Part shown: positions 51,591 through 62,377 of the stretch, in pieces
Position numbering within the stretch: position 1 is the first letter of the stretch
Layout: each line of letters opens with the position of its first letter
Assembly: GCA_020284085.1 (NCBI GenBank)
Contig: JACEVL010000096.1
Coordinates: 62,001 to 126,000, forward strand
Source of the DNA: Aporrectodea caliginosa
Taxonomy: Eukaryota; Annelida; Clitellata; Crassiclitellata; Lumbricidae
Reading direction: 5' to 3'
Length of the DNA stretch: 64,000 nucleotides
The notes under the pieces: generated by a model
Told to the model about the DNA's origin: nothing
Database searches by the model: none
What the model saw: only the letters and a program-made list of their open reading frames with translations
Made by a program: the position numbers and the translations under genes

Positions 51591-53700
51591 CTCCAATTAT
51601 AGCATCTTGCAATGAAAATTACCCCATTGAAGCATATAATTTGTTTGTAAAAGTAATCATAAAGCCTTCCCCTAAAACCCCCAAAAATAAAAAAAACACA
51701 TTTTCATCAACCTTGGATGGCCCAGGACCTTCTAAATTCTAAAAAAAACTCTATATTAAATACATGAAAAATCCTACTCCTGAAAATAAATATATATTTA
51801 CGAAGTACCGTAACAACTACAAAGAAATCCGTACTAAAGTTAAACAATCCTACAACACGAATGAATTTATCAAATACAATAAGGATATAAAAAAACTGGC
51901 AGGTGATAAGGAAGATAGTCAAAATTGAAAATAAGGACACTTGGATAAATGAAATTATTCTAAATGGAGAGTTACAGTGTGATATCTGATCCTAATATAA
52001 TGGCAGAACACTTTAATTTTTATTTCACGGGAATGGCAAAAGCACTATCAAATAAAATACCTCCATCAAATAAAGGATGTCAGGACTACCTACCCCATCC
52101 TCAGTAAACTCTTTTGTCCTTATACCAACTTGTCCTCAAGAATTAATTGCCATCAATAAGACTTTTAAATCAACACATAGCTCTGGCGCAGATGACATGA
52201 ATCCACATTTACTATCCCCTGTACTGGAATTTCTGGCCGCCCCTTTAGCTGAGATAATCAACTGCTCACTAAAAAATGGAGTAGTTCCTGCTGAGTAAAA
52301 AATCGCCAAGGTCTTGCCAATGGTATCAGGGGCTTTCACCTCCGGACGTTTCATGTTAGCAGGCTTCCCAGATATACAAATTCCTCCACGTGTTCCAGAC
52401 CATAACCGTTGACCTCGATTGGTGTTATGTTTTTTTTTGTTCCAGGGGCCTTCACCTCCGGACGTTTCACCTCCGGACGATTCACCTCTATTTGTTACAC
52501 GTTTATGGTTAATCATTAATAAATATGAGAGTGGAGGTGAATACCCCTAGAGGTGAAAGCCCCTAGAGGTGAAAGCCCCTAGAGGTGAATCGACCGGAGG
52601 TGAAACGTCCGGAGGTGAAAACCCCTTGAGGTGAATCGTCCGGAGGTGAAACGTCCGGAGGTGAAAGCCCCTGGAGACCCTTGCCAATACACAAACAAGG
52701 TATAAAAAGTGAAGTTACAATTTATAGACCAATTTCAATACTGCCTTTCTTCTCGAAATTGTTTGTAAAAGTAATGTATGATCGCTTACTCTTGTATATA
52801 AAACTAAAAAATCCTGTTATACCCTCTCCAACATGGCTTTCAACCCGGTCACTCTACCTCTATGTTCTTGCTTGACATACAGGAAAAAATAACTATGGCC
52901 ATGGACAAGAATGAATACTCTATGGGCATATTTCTTGACCTAGCAAAGGCCTTTGACACGGTGGACTACAAAATCCTCTTGGCCAAGCTGGAACACTATG
53001 GCATTATATTATTTTTCGTTCGACAAAAAAGCTAATACCTAATAATACTAATGAACTGCTTATTGATAAAAAAATCATTCCCGAATTCTTGACAACAAAA
53101 TTCCTAGAAGTCCACATTGACCAGAATCTAAAATGGAAAACACACACTACTGAAATAAGCAACAAAATTTAAAAAAACATAGGCACCATAAAAAGGGTAT
53201 CCTACCAGCTACCGTTATATGTATTAACAGACCTTTATTATACTCTTATATATGCTTTCCTCACATACCGCAACCTGATTTGGTCTTCTACCTATGATAC
53301 ACATCTGAATGGCTTGAAGATTTTACAAAAAAAGGCCACAAGAGTCATCTCAAAATCTCCTGGCTACTCTCACACTGGACCTCTCTTCCTGGAATAGGCT
53401 ATAAACTTTTAAATATTAGGCAAATCAAATTTATACAAACCTGCGAATTTATGTATCAGTATACTAATAACCTACTTCCCCCTCCTTTTCCTCCTATTTC
53501 ACTCCTGTACTGCATCTTGGCCTCACAAGAAGCAACAGTGATTATAGAAGTATAGCTGCAAGAACTAATGCCCGTAAGTTTTCAATAAAATTTCATGGCC
53601 CTGTATTATGGAATAACTTACCAACCAATATTTCGTACTGCTAAGAGCCTCATTCAATTTAAAAACTCTTGCGTGCACACGCATTAAACAAAGTTTTTGT
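51590..53700 (+). pseudogene. CR1-type reverse transcriptase (J4), core deleted
   Basis: SGADDMNPHLLSPVLEFLAA, KIAKVLPIHKQG (across the MITE), YRPISILPFFSKLFVKVMYD and, in another frame, YSMGIFLDLAKAFDTVDYKI LLAK then LEHYGI at 53008. Sequence from the active-site strand (GVPQGS, FADD) is missing. The text resumes near 53080 with thumb-like KFLEVHIDQNLKWKTHT-type sequence and a degenerate C terminus. The deletion removes the catalytic site. Confidence 0.85.
52322..52679. mobile_element. MITE built of AGGTGAAACGTCCGG units, 9-bp TSD
   Basis: The TSD CTTGCCAAT lies at 52313-52321 and 52680-52688. The TIR is GGT.TC.AGGGGCTTTCACC, continuing TCCGGACGTTTCA. The right two-thirds is a chain of 12- to 15-bp units of AGGTGAA joined to CGTCCGG, CCCCTAG or similar; the left third has the same words inverted. 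A nine-base TSD fits Mutator-like elements. Non-coding. Confidence 0.95.
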
Positions 53701-54079
53701 TTCTTTTTTCTGTTTCATTTATGGTTTCATTTGGTGTGCTCTTTGCAACTGCTTGTAGAAGATGTCTCAGTTTTTGCTCCACTAAAGTGTTTTCTCCTCT
53801 ATTGTTCTTTAGTTAAATCGTACACATATATGTAAACAATGTCCCTTACATCCACTCAACACAACCAACTTATGTCATCTTGCTGCACTAATCACTTAGT
53901 AAGTAGGCCCCTGTCCAGCGGGACTTGTCCCTTTAGGAGTACCTATTGAACCCTAAAACTACTGTCATAATGTTACTATTTGATGTTATTCTTATTCACT
54001 GTTAAAAATAAACACATGCAATGTAGGCCTATGTATTCAATCTGGGAACAATAAAAATGTCTTATGTCTTAAGTCTTAT

Positions 54080-54850
54080 GAAAGTATTTGATAAGAAGTC
54101 ATATAATTATAAAACATTTTATTTGGTTCATGTTCATCAGCTTTTAGTAAGTCTATGTTAAAGTCACCTGCCAGAATTTTATCTTTTTTACTCTTAGTTA
54201 TTTCAGCTAATAATACATTAAACTCATCATTAAATAATGTTAAGTTAGTGTCATGTGGTCTGTAGATAACGCCAACGATTAAATCAGCTCCTTTACTTTT
54301 AGGTATACAGATAAATAGGCTTTCATTATGTAGTATGGGTTAAACAATTATTGGCTGGTTCAAAATTGTGAAATTGAAACTCCTTCCTAATAAATAGGGC
54401 AATTTCTCCACCTCTTCCTATGTTCGTGTACAAATCTATAATCAGGCAAAGCAGGTGGTGGGGTGGTGGACTGGTCCAACCAGGTCTCAGTTATCGCCAG
54501 TATTTTCACCGGTAATTTGATTAAGAGAGAGTGTATATCCTCCAGCTTGGGTGTGAGGCTCCTAGAATTAACATGCATAACAGATAGCTCATGCTCAAGC
54601 GATCCAGATTCAGCTTTTAGTCTTTCTGGGGTGTTGTATCTACTCAAATTAAGTTGATTATTAAAAAAATTTCATCTGGGTCTATGTCTTCATTATTAAG
54701 TAAATGATTATTTTCTTCCTTATCACAGTAAAGATTTAATTTTAGATTTGAAGCGCTGTAGTTATTGCATAGGTCTTTCAAGATAATACCCTCAGCACAG
54801 TTGAGAAATTCAGTATTGTCGTCAATATTTCCAAAAGGAAAGAGCTTATA
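54080..54850 (-). pseudogene. CR1-type endonuclease N-terminal half (copy J5)
   Basis: On the minus strand: HLLNNEDIDPDEIFLIINLI, ELSVMHVNSRSLTPKLEDIH, VKILAITETWLDQS, DYRFVHEHRK and, further down, KILAGDFNIDL near 54170. This is the same family and domain as 50711-51590, which makes J5 a fragment of a second LINE in opposite orientation. It is cut at 54850 by a mariner. Confidence 0.85.
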
Positions 54851-55450
54851 CACGGTGGTTCAATAAAAAGTAAGCCAAACTTTATTAACAAATATTGAAA
54901 CTTGAACTATATTTTATTAATAATAATTTTGAAAATAAAAATATGCACATACTTACTTTTTCATTTTAATGACTTCCGGTTTATATTTCCTACTCAAAAA
55001 GCAGACGATAATACGATAGAAAACATAAACAAGAAAAAAGCAATTTCCGGGAAAATGCCTGTTAGTAAAGAAGATTTACACATGATAAAAGTTTGAGGAA
55101 ATCCAAGAATTACAGCAGCCGTCAATTTTTACGAGAGTTTCCAGAGAAACATTGGACCAGAAGCGGATTAGATAAATTGCTTCGAAAAATTAGCGAAACA
55201 GGGTCAGTCGACCGCGTCATTGGTAGTGGCAGACGAAGGTCATCGCGCACTGATGAAAACGTTGCCCAATGGTGCCAGCGCCTCCAGGCTTGCGCGCAAG
55301 CAGAAGGAGGCCATTTTGAACATATTCTTTAATTAAATAATAAAACCATACTACTGAGAGTTCCTGCACAAAAATATTAAATACTGTGTTCATGTAAGAA
55401 GTACTTATATGAAATACAAAGTTTGGCTTACTTTTCATTGAACCACCGTG
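54851..55450. mobile_element. Internally deleted mariner, 600 bp
   Basis: CACGGTGGTTCAATAAAAAG is at the left end, and an inverted copy is at the right (33 bp similar). TA lies on both sides (54849-54850 and 55451-55452). The frame 55093-55332 joins a transposase N-terminal HTH part (FLREFPEKHWTRSGLDKLLR, TGSVDRVIGSGRRRSSRTDE) directly to the extreme C-terminal tail (RLQACAQAEGGHFEHIL). The whole catalytic core is deleted, so this is a MITE precursor. Confidence 0.95.
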
Positions 55451-55979
55451 TATACACAGGCCATACAAAGCCAGGGATCGCACATCTTGCCACCAGAGGC
55501 GCAACCACGGTCCAGAAGTTTGGGGGACCTACTAGAATATCTGAGTGGGGGAGGGTTGCGAGCGCCGAAGGCGCGAAGCTGCGATTGCCGAAGGCAGAAG
55601 CTAACGACTAGGGGGTATGGGGGAGTGTCGTAAGCTCCCCCATCGGGGTCTGGGGCGGAGCGCCAGAAGCCGGCGCAATTTTGAAGCATATGATGCCAAA
55701 TGGAGTACATTTTGGGCTTTAATTTACTTCAAACTTTTCACCGATGATTTCGATATAAAAAAGTACCTAAACCATCTAGATCTCTGAAAATGTGACTTTA
55801 TTATATGAATAAACTGGACGTGACAAGGTTTAAGAGAATTGAACGGAAAAGAGTAAAATAAGCGCTAGAACAGTGTTTGTCAAAACTAAGAAAGTCGGCA
55901 GGGAGAAAGCCTGAACGGGTCAATTTTCTCAGAATACCGATAAGGCGTTTATGTTCCCATACAGTGGCAAATCCTCATT

Positions 55980-56560
55980 TTTTCTTCCATGGTTCATGCC
56001 TTTGTCTGTTCACGCATTGACTACTGTAACTCATTACCTATGGGCCTACCAAAACTCCGTCTGGCTCCACTCCAATCAGTACTTAATGCTGCTTCTCGTT
56101 TGATTGCCTGCCTACCTCGTTTCTCCCATATTTCGACTTTCATGACTGAAGACCTTCATTGGCTTCCTCTAACTGCTCGGATTCAGTTTAAAATTCTCTT
56201 TCTTACTTGTAAAACGTTTTTGGGTCAAGCTCCACGCTACCTCTGTGATCTTATGAGACGGCCTATCTCAGCTACCTCTGGACGTCCTCTCCGCTCTTTT
56301 GACCATCATGACCTTCTAGTTCCTCGGTCTCGGACTACCACAGCACAGCATCGTGCCTACGCCTCTGTTGGACCTTTGCTATGGAATGACCTCCCTGCTT
56401 TAACTCGTGCTGTGATGTTATCTGGGAGCACCACTGTTTCTGCTCGTTCTCTTAAAACTTTTCTTTTTCGAGGGGCCCTTCGCACTGGAAGCGCCTCTGA
56501 TTCGGTTGTACTGCGAGAGGCGCTTTATAAGTCCGTAAATAGATTAGAATAGAAGAGAAT
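55980..56560 (+). pseudogene. CR1/L2-type LINE thumb and C terminus, with 3' end
   Basis: The frame 55989-56552 is open: MVHAFVCSRIDYCNSLPMGL, NAASRLIACLPRFSHISTF, DLHWLPLTARIQFKILFLTC, SFDHHDLLVPRSRTTTAQHR and VGPLLWNDLP. It ends at the GAGAGGCGCTTTATAA 3' terminus with an (AATAG)n-type tail. 5'-truncated after the catalytic palm. Best copy of the fragment also seen at 28095-28376. Confidence 0.93.
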
Positions 56561-56632
56561 AGAAAATCTCCACCAAACAGCGGAGGCATAAAGTAGCCGT
56601 GCGAGAGTAGTAGCTCAAACAACGTGTGTGTT

Positions 56633-57820
56633 GGCGGTCATATTGGCTGCCATCTTGGATAGAAACATTCCAACACTATTGCCACTATGATAAATTGAGT
56701 CCTTGACCTCAAAAATATTAAATTTGACATTTCATTTGGTATTGAACCTTACCTCTGACCTGATATATGCATATATTTCTGTTTTTGGCGGCCATATTGG
56801 ACGCCATCTTGGATAGTGACATTCCAACACTATTGCGACTACGATAAATCGATTCCTTGACCTTGAAAGTACTAAATTTGACACTTCATTTGTTATTTTA
56901 GCTTACCTCTGATATTTCATTTCATTTCATTTCATTCTTCGTTTATTGAATCCCAACAAATCAGCAAAAGAAAAATACAGACATGAAACATTGACATGGG
57001 TATTGAGAAACAACCGGTAGACCCAGAAGGAACAAAGTTCCGCTAGAATAGGGTCACCAAATTAAACACATTACAGATGGCGACGAAGAACAGTCGTCTT
57101 TCTAATTAAACATGTATCGAAGTCTTAACTATGACAACAACAACAAATTGGATCATATACATGACCCACTGAACAGAGAGTTAAACTTAAAACTAAGCTA
57201 TAAAACAAGTTTCAAATTACAGTCGTGTGTTATTTAAGAAACTGCGCAGTGTTGTTTAAATAATTGTAAAGTCGGCGAACATCGAATATGAACAGGTAAT
57301 GTATTCCATACTAATGGTCCATTGAAAAATCTAGTATTAGTTCGGGCGTAAGTACTACGAAAGTTATCTTGCATATATATATATAATTATATATGCATAT
57401 ATATATGCATATATATATATGCATTTATATATATATGCATATATTTCTGTTTTGGGCGGCCATATTGGACGCCATCTTGGATAGTAACATTCCGACACTA
57501 TTACCACTACGATAAATCGATTACTTGACCTTGATAGTATTAAATTTGTCACTTTATTTATTATTGCAGCTTACCTATGACCTGATATTATACCTCTTTC
57601 TGTGTTGGCGGCCAAATTTGCCGCCATCTTGGATAAAATGCATTTTGGGGTGATCCCGTGGTCGGATTTTTTGAGCTTTTGTATATGTTATTCAGCAATG
57701 GAAATTGAGCAGGAAACCGTTTAGAAAGCTTCTGAAGCAATTTTTCCCAGGTCTAACTCTAAATTGCCTGGACTATGACATTTCCCCCAGTTTCGTTTAT
57801 TTTGACGGCGGCCATCTTGG
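56633..57820. repeat. 155-bp tandem repeats with GGCGGCCATNTTGG motifs
   Basis: Units start near 56633, 56788, 57455 and 57600. Each has GGCGGCCATATTGGACGCC, then CCATCTTGGATAG, CGATAAATCGATTCCTTGAC and TTACCTCTGACCTGATAT. A shorter GGCGGCCATCTTGGAT lies at about 57805. The array is interrupted by a LINE 3' end (56915-57372) and an (ATATATGC)n stretch (57373-57442). Confidence 0.88.
56915..57372 (-). pseudogene. CR1-type LINE 3' end, with (TTTCA)n-type tail
   Basis: The minus strand reads TYARTNTRFFNGPLVWNTLP, then a 3' UTR ending in a (TGAAA)n tail, seen as ATTTC repeats at 56915-56940. This is the C-terminal block of the J-type family. It is inserted in the 155-bp repeat array, which resumes at about 57443. 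Confidence 0.82.
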
Positions 57821-57949
57821 ATCTGACCCATTTTCGCAAAGTTTCCCATGTCATATTTTGGTAAACTTTTTTTCTTATAATGTAGACGTATTAAAGAGAT
57901 GAAAACCATCGAGAAACCTTTTGTTCACATTTTTTCGAACCTCAATCTA

Positions 57950-58493
57950 AAATTGTTGTTTAATGACTGGACTACAAACAGGGGAGGCATTAAGTAGCCG
58001 TGCAAGAGTAGTAGTTCTGACAACGTCAAAGAGACGTTGACCGTGGTGACCGTGGGCGACCAAAACACGTAGCGCGAACAAGGATTTTCGGGCTTTGCAG
58101 CATGTCCATGTGTGCCCCAAAGCCAATCCGATCAGAGATGGTGACACCCAAAATAGCCATCTCCTGGACCCGCTCGATGCCAGGGATGAGAGGAGGGAGG
58201 GCAATAGGTTTGGACCTCGGTCGTCTGACAACCATTTCTCTGGTCTTAGCAAGGTTTAATTTAAGATTGCTAATGGATGCCCACTTAGAGATATGGTCAA
58301 GTTCAGAAAGAGTGCTGTCAATGCAGGAAGCAGGGACCAGCATGTAGCTGTCGTCGACATATTTAGGGATACGGTTTCCACTGTATTTAGGTTTAAGGCT
58401 AAAAATGGCTATGACAAAATCAGTAGGTCCAAGGTCAGAGCCTTGTACTATACTGGTTTTAATGGCACAGAGGGGAGAGATCGCGGAAGGCAA
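57950..58493 (-). pseudogene. Family G reverse transcriptase, catalytic part
   Basis: TSIVQGSDLGPTDFVIAIFS, NRIPKYVDDSYMLVPASCID (catalytic Y-V-D-D, 58340-58366), HISKWASISNLKLNLAKTRE and RVQEMAILGVTISDRIGFGA; after a frameshift, SLFALRVLVAHGHHGQRLFD and TTTLARLLNASPV. This is the palm-to-thumb part of the LINE family whose 3' end is at 2800-3330 and 59405-60071. Usual wording in relatives is qGSalGPvdF and YADDSYLLVPA. Truncated at both sides. Confidence 0.88.
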
Positions 58494-58726
58494 TTGAGAA
58501 GCTCCTAACGACTATAGGGGTAGACCTATGGGGGAGCGTCGTAGGTTCCCCCATCGGGGTCTGGGGAGCCGACGCAATTTTGAGCATTTGATACCAAATT
58601 GAGTGCATTTTGGGCTCCTGTTTGCCTCACAATTTTCAAAAGTTGGGGGGACCGTCCCAGCCTGTTCGAAAGTTGGGGGGACGCGTCCCACGGATCCCAT
58701 AGGGTGGTTGCGCCTATGCTTGCCAC

Positions 58727-59404
58727 CTGATACATCATTTTGTACACAGTGACTATGGGAAACTCGATCACATGATTGACAGCTTGCTGCCACTTGACTA
58801 CATATAGTGCGCACAGTTCACAGCAACTCACTGCAGCGAGTATAGCATTCACTGCAGCGAGTATAGCCCTCCAAATGGTAACACTAAACTAATTCAGCAC
58901 AGATCAGCGCAGATCAACAAAACACAACAGAAAAACGAGATGCATTGAATGAAAGATAAACGAAAGATGAACAATCTAATCTAAGAATTTGTTCAAGAGT
59001 GCAGAAGACATACTAAACACTAACACGATCACAATAGGTGTGATTGTAGAGACTCCAAATAGCTCGATGTGATAAGTTACAAAAAATGCCTTTATTATCA
59101 GTCATTAATCATAATAGATGCACATTTAATGGGACTGATAAAATGTACACATTGGCAAAGTTCAATTTAGGCCAGACCAGATGCCATTGGTTGGTGCTAG
59201 ATTACATTCTGCCATGAGCAAAGTCATAATTCAGTGTGATTTTATTTCACACTGTAGTTTTGTGATTATATTAGCTTAAACAACAGTTGATGTTTAGAGA
59301 TTAGATACAGCCAACTAGTTTCTCATCAGAACGTCAAATTGGTAAAATACAATTCAGGAGGACTACAAAATCTGGAGAGTTCAATATTTGTAACCTAATG
59401 CTCA
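58727..59404. other. Little recognisable; 21-bp tandem duplication
   Basis: TCACTGCAGCGAGTATAGC is tandemly duplicated at 58828-58868. The rest of the stretch shows no coding or repeat signal I can support. Confidence 0.55.
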
Positions 59405-60071
59405 ATCGATGGTAAACAACCCCTGTGGATCACGAGATGCAGCCAATTTGCACATGTATTAAATCAGATACTGCTTCCCGTGAAAAATGTTTCATACTCG
59501 CTACGCCCAAGAACCCACAATAGAATAATCGTAGTGGATCCGTTCACGCCCCGGACGTGAGCGGAATCCATGCAACTACATTCACGCCCGTCATGCTATT
59601 GGCTAAAGTATGTCACACGAACTTGCTAACTTCATTGGAACTTTCAAATGGCGGACATCTTGAGGTCGTTTAGAGTCAGGTTCGGCGTCGTGAAGGTCGG
59701 TTAGGGTCAGGTTAGGCGCCGGGAGGGCCGTTTATGGTCAGGGTTAGGGTTTGTGTCGTCATAGGAAAACATTGTCAACAATCTTCCACCGCTTTCGGGA
59801 GTGTTTATCAGTCGGTTCTTTTCACGTCCACAAAATCATGTGACATGCATTGACCAAATGCGTAGCGGGCGTGATTAGAGTCCTGTGTTTACAATCACCT
59901 CGGGTGTGACTGTATCCACGACCTAGAATAATACCTAAGGCAAGTTCTCGATCTCGTAAAGCATTTGTCACGCTTTATACTTAATTTGTTTTATCTATTT
60001 GATGATTCTTGTACACGAAAATGCGGTTAGCAGTTGGTTTTTTCAATAAAGGATATACTTACTTACTTACT
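59405..60071 (+). pseudogene. Family G LINE C terminus and 3' end, split by a MITE
   Basis: HVLNQILLPVKN, then SYSLRPRTHNRII up to 59529, and after the MITE PKASSRSRKAFVTLY and a stop. The 3' UTR ATGCGGTTAGCAGTTGG and ATAAAGGATATACTTAC end in (TTAC)n at 60056-60071. Same family as 2800-3330. With the MITE and one TSD removed the frame is continuous. Confidence 0.92.
59530..59923. mobile_element. MITE, 394 bp, 9-bp TSD, about 24-bp TIR
   Basis: The TSD TAGAATAAT lies at 59521-59529 and 59924-59932. The TIRs are GTAGTGGATCCGTTCACGCC and GTCGTGGATACAGTCACACC (read inward). The interior is GC-richer than its surroundings, with several TCACGCCC / GGGCGTGA words. A nine-base TSD suggests a Mutator-like origin. 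It inserted in the last exon-like part of a LINE ORF. Confidence 0.95.
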
Positions 60072-60424
60072 AGCGTACGAGAGAATCCCCATCCTGATAT
60101 CGCCTGCCTTGTGGACGAGACCTGCAGTCCTCAATTGCGCTAGTCCTATTGCACCAGATCCGCCGCTTCTGCCAAACTTGCCAACCGGCATTATCACATC
60201 ATCGGGACTCTGCAGCTGGAGATTATGTGTCCTTATAAATTATCAAGCAAGTTATAGCGGTGGATCCAACCTATATCAGTCACGTGGAGAGCCAGCAGAG
60301 ATGCGCAACGCATTTTGTCATCAACTTAATTTCCTTCCTTTCGGCGTCTCTGTTGGTTTTTGGAAATCTGTTCCTGGAGCTGGTGAGTCCGTTCCGATTC
60401 TTATAATCTATCTCAATATCCCAA

Positions 60425-61800
60425 ATGGTGACATTTTCTCATCAGTCTGAATCCTTTGTTTTTCAAATCCCTGCCTCTGCACCGCCATTACTTTCATCCG
60501 ACCAATCATCTTCATCCGCTGCATCCAATGTACGCATCAACGCATCCTCCTCCTCCTCTCCCTCCGCTGCCTCACATTCCACACTCCCTACTCCCAGCAC
60601 CCACGCGCACCATGCACCACAGCCTCGGCCGAATATGGCCGCCTCACAGTCATTCTATTGTCATACTTCCTCACAGCACCTCGCATCTTCTTCAAACCTG
60701 AAAACTATTCCCATCTCTACTTCTTCTTACATGTACAAAACCTTTGAATCATCATCTGTCACTATCAAACTTCCCACGTCTAAACCAACGATCTACAACA
60801 TCTACAGACCTCCGACATCAGCAGCCTACTCTGCAAATCCAAGTGCTTTCCTAGAGAAATTTAACTCATTTCTATCTGTTGCTGTCACCACACCCCACGA
60901 ATTTGTCCTCACTGGCGACTTTAACATCCTCGTCGACAACCCTGCCCATCCATTTGTATCACAGTTTCTTTCCTCGCTAAGCGCTTTCAATCTGATCCAA
61001 CATGTTTCTTTCCCCACTCACAAATATGGCCACACTCATGACTTAGTCATTACTTCTGTCTCATCCGGCCTGTCACCAATCCTCATCAGTGAACTCAACT
61101 CACCCTCTGATCATTACCCTATTTTCACTCAACTCAATATTGAACCATCTCCTCGCCCCCCACCCAAACTATGCTCATTCCGCCGTATTGGCTCCATCGA
61201 CCTTGATGCATTCAAACTTGACCTTCAATCCTCCTCCCTTCTCATCAATCCTCCAACAGACCATAACGATCTCTTGTCTGCATACAATTCCACTTTGTCA
61301 GAACTCCTAAACAAACAACACTCTCCAGTCATCACTAAACCTGAAACTCATGCAAAAAATCCATGTTTTAATTCTTTCCTTCAGGCTCTCAAATCATCGC
61401 GGCGTCGCCTGGAATGAGCATACAGACATTCAGGCGACCTCTCTATTCTTAGAAACGTAAAACCTTGACAAATAGATACCACAGCCAACTACTTTCAGCA
61501 AAAAACGTTAATATCATCTCTAGCTCACTCAAAGTCATCCAACCCTCGAAATCTGTGGAAAACCGTAAATAGTCTTCTTCACCGTGGCTCCTCTCACCCC
61601 CTTCCAAACTGTATCCCACATGCATGCAGCCGACTCTCTTGCATCCTTCTTCACTGACAAGGTTTCCTCCCTACGCCTTTCATTACAGACTCTCTTATCA
61701 AAATCAACTTCTACGCAATCTGACTCCTCCCCTCAATCGACCACAATGACAGCTTTACCACCTACTGCATCTTTCAACCTATTCGAGCCTGCTCTTCTTC
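60425..61800 (+). pseudogene. L2-like AP endonuclease and linker
   Basis: After a Ser-rich N-terminal stretch the frame gives TIYNIYRPPTSAA, EFVLTGDFNILVDNPAHPFV, YGHTHDLVITS and LNSPSDHYPIFTQLNIEPSP, the endonuclease C-terminal half with G-D-F-N and S-D-H intact. The N-terminal catalytic Asn/Glu part is not readable. The linker LQALKSSRRRLE ends at a stop at 61418. Further linker pieces follow in other frames (NPRNLWKTVNSLLHRGSSHP; ADSLASFFTDKVSSLRLSLQ), then SFNLFEPA at about 61790, where the RTE insertion starts. Confidence 0.88.
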
Positions 61801-62377
61801 TTTGCTTCTCCTCCGTCAGGCCAAGGCCAACGATGAGTCCTCAACTTGTCGTCTCCAGAATTCTGTATCCTTGATTTGTTCCTTTGCTTCTGCAATGTTC
61901 ATCTTCATTCTCTCCAGATCCTCTCGTATATTATCCACCCATGTCTTTTGTTGTCTTCCTCTACTCCTAGTTCCCTCCACATATCCGTGTAAAGCCATCG
62001 ATGGTAATCTGTCATTGCCCATTCTCATCACATGTCCCAGCCACTTTAGCCTTTATAGTCATGTTGAGGTTTCTTGGTCGCTTTACCAGACGGTGACCAA
62101 TCCTCTTCTGGCAGGGTAAGGAAGCCGGTGGGCCACTTTTATATGACCTCTTTCGCCCTCAGGTGTCCTTCCAGCACCTGCCTCCTGCGTTGGCCAGCTA
62201 TTTTCGGGGTTCCCGGTGAGCCTGTCCACCTCGCGAGACGCCCAAGGTGGTCCTTCTGCCCAGGGCTTTCACCACTGGGCTTTCACCACTGATGGCATTG
62301 CCTCACCGGGCATTCCCCTACTTAGCCGTTCACCCCCCCCCCACCGCGGTGAGGTGCAGGTAGGACTTTGGGACTAC
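61790..62377 (-). mobile_element. Internally deleted RTE-like element
   Basis: The minus strand carries the 5' region shared with 7653-8072, joined to the C terminus of an RTE-type ORF: MMRMGNDRLPSM, GTRSRGRQQKTWVDNIREDL and DTEFWRRQVEDSS. RGRQ..TW.DNI.eDL is the usual RTE/BovB-like ending. The GAA-rich 3' end lies at about 61790-61800. The endonuclease and RT core are absent. The LINE target resumes at about 62380 (IQASQNKQCDLDPIPTSLL); ATTC(G/A)AGCCT on both sides may be the TSD. Confidence 0.85.

Larger units (their letters stand above)
46080..54080 (+). mobile_element. CR1-type LINE (copy J4), PHD-endonuclease-RT, multiply interrupted
   Basis: Reading through a SINE (46202-46450) and an X element (46652-50706), one frame carries a PHD-like finger, a linker and the endonuclease. 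After a break come the linker, RT start and a C-terminal remnant. A MITE (52322-52679) interrupts the RT. The FADD region is deleted at about 53010-53030. The tail is a (TCTTATG)n-like repeat at 54052-54078. It lies head-to-head with J3. Confidence 0.9.
55494..58718. mobile_element. hAT-like composite, 3.2 kb, 8-bp TSD
   Basis: CTTGCCAC flanks both ends (55486-55493 and 58719-58726). The termini are CAGAGGCGCAACCACGGT and, read inward from the right, CATAGGCGCAACCACCCTAT, each followed by an AAGTT(T)GGGGGGAC block. Inside are a LINE 3' end, a 155-bp repeat array, two more LINE fragments and an internal direct repeat (55610-55730 against 58503-58625, sharing CTCCCCCATCGGGGTCTGGG). No transposase. 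Confidence 0.8.

Noticed and set aside
55423..55633. GC-rich overlapping frames on both strands
   Set aside because: Shadows of the terminal region of the hAT-like element; no motif.
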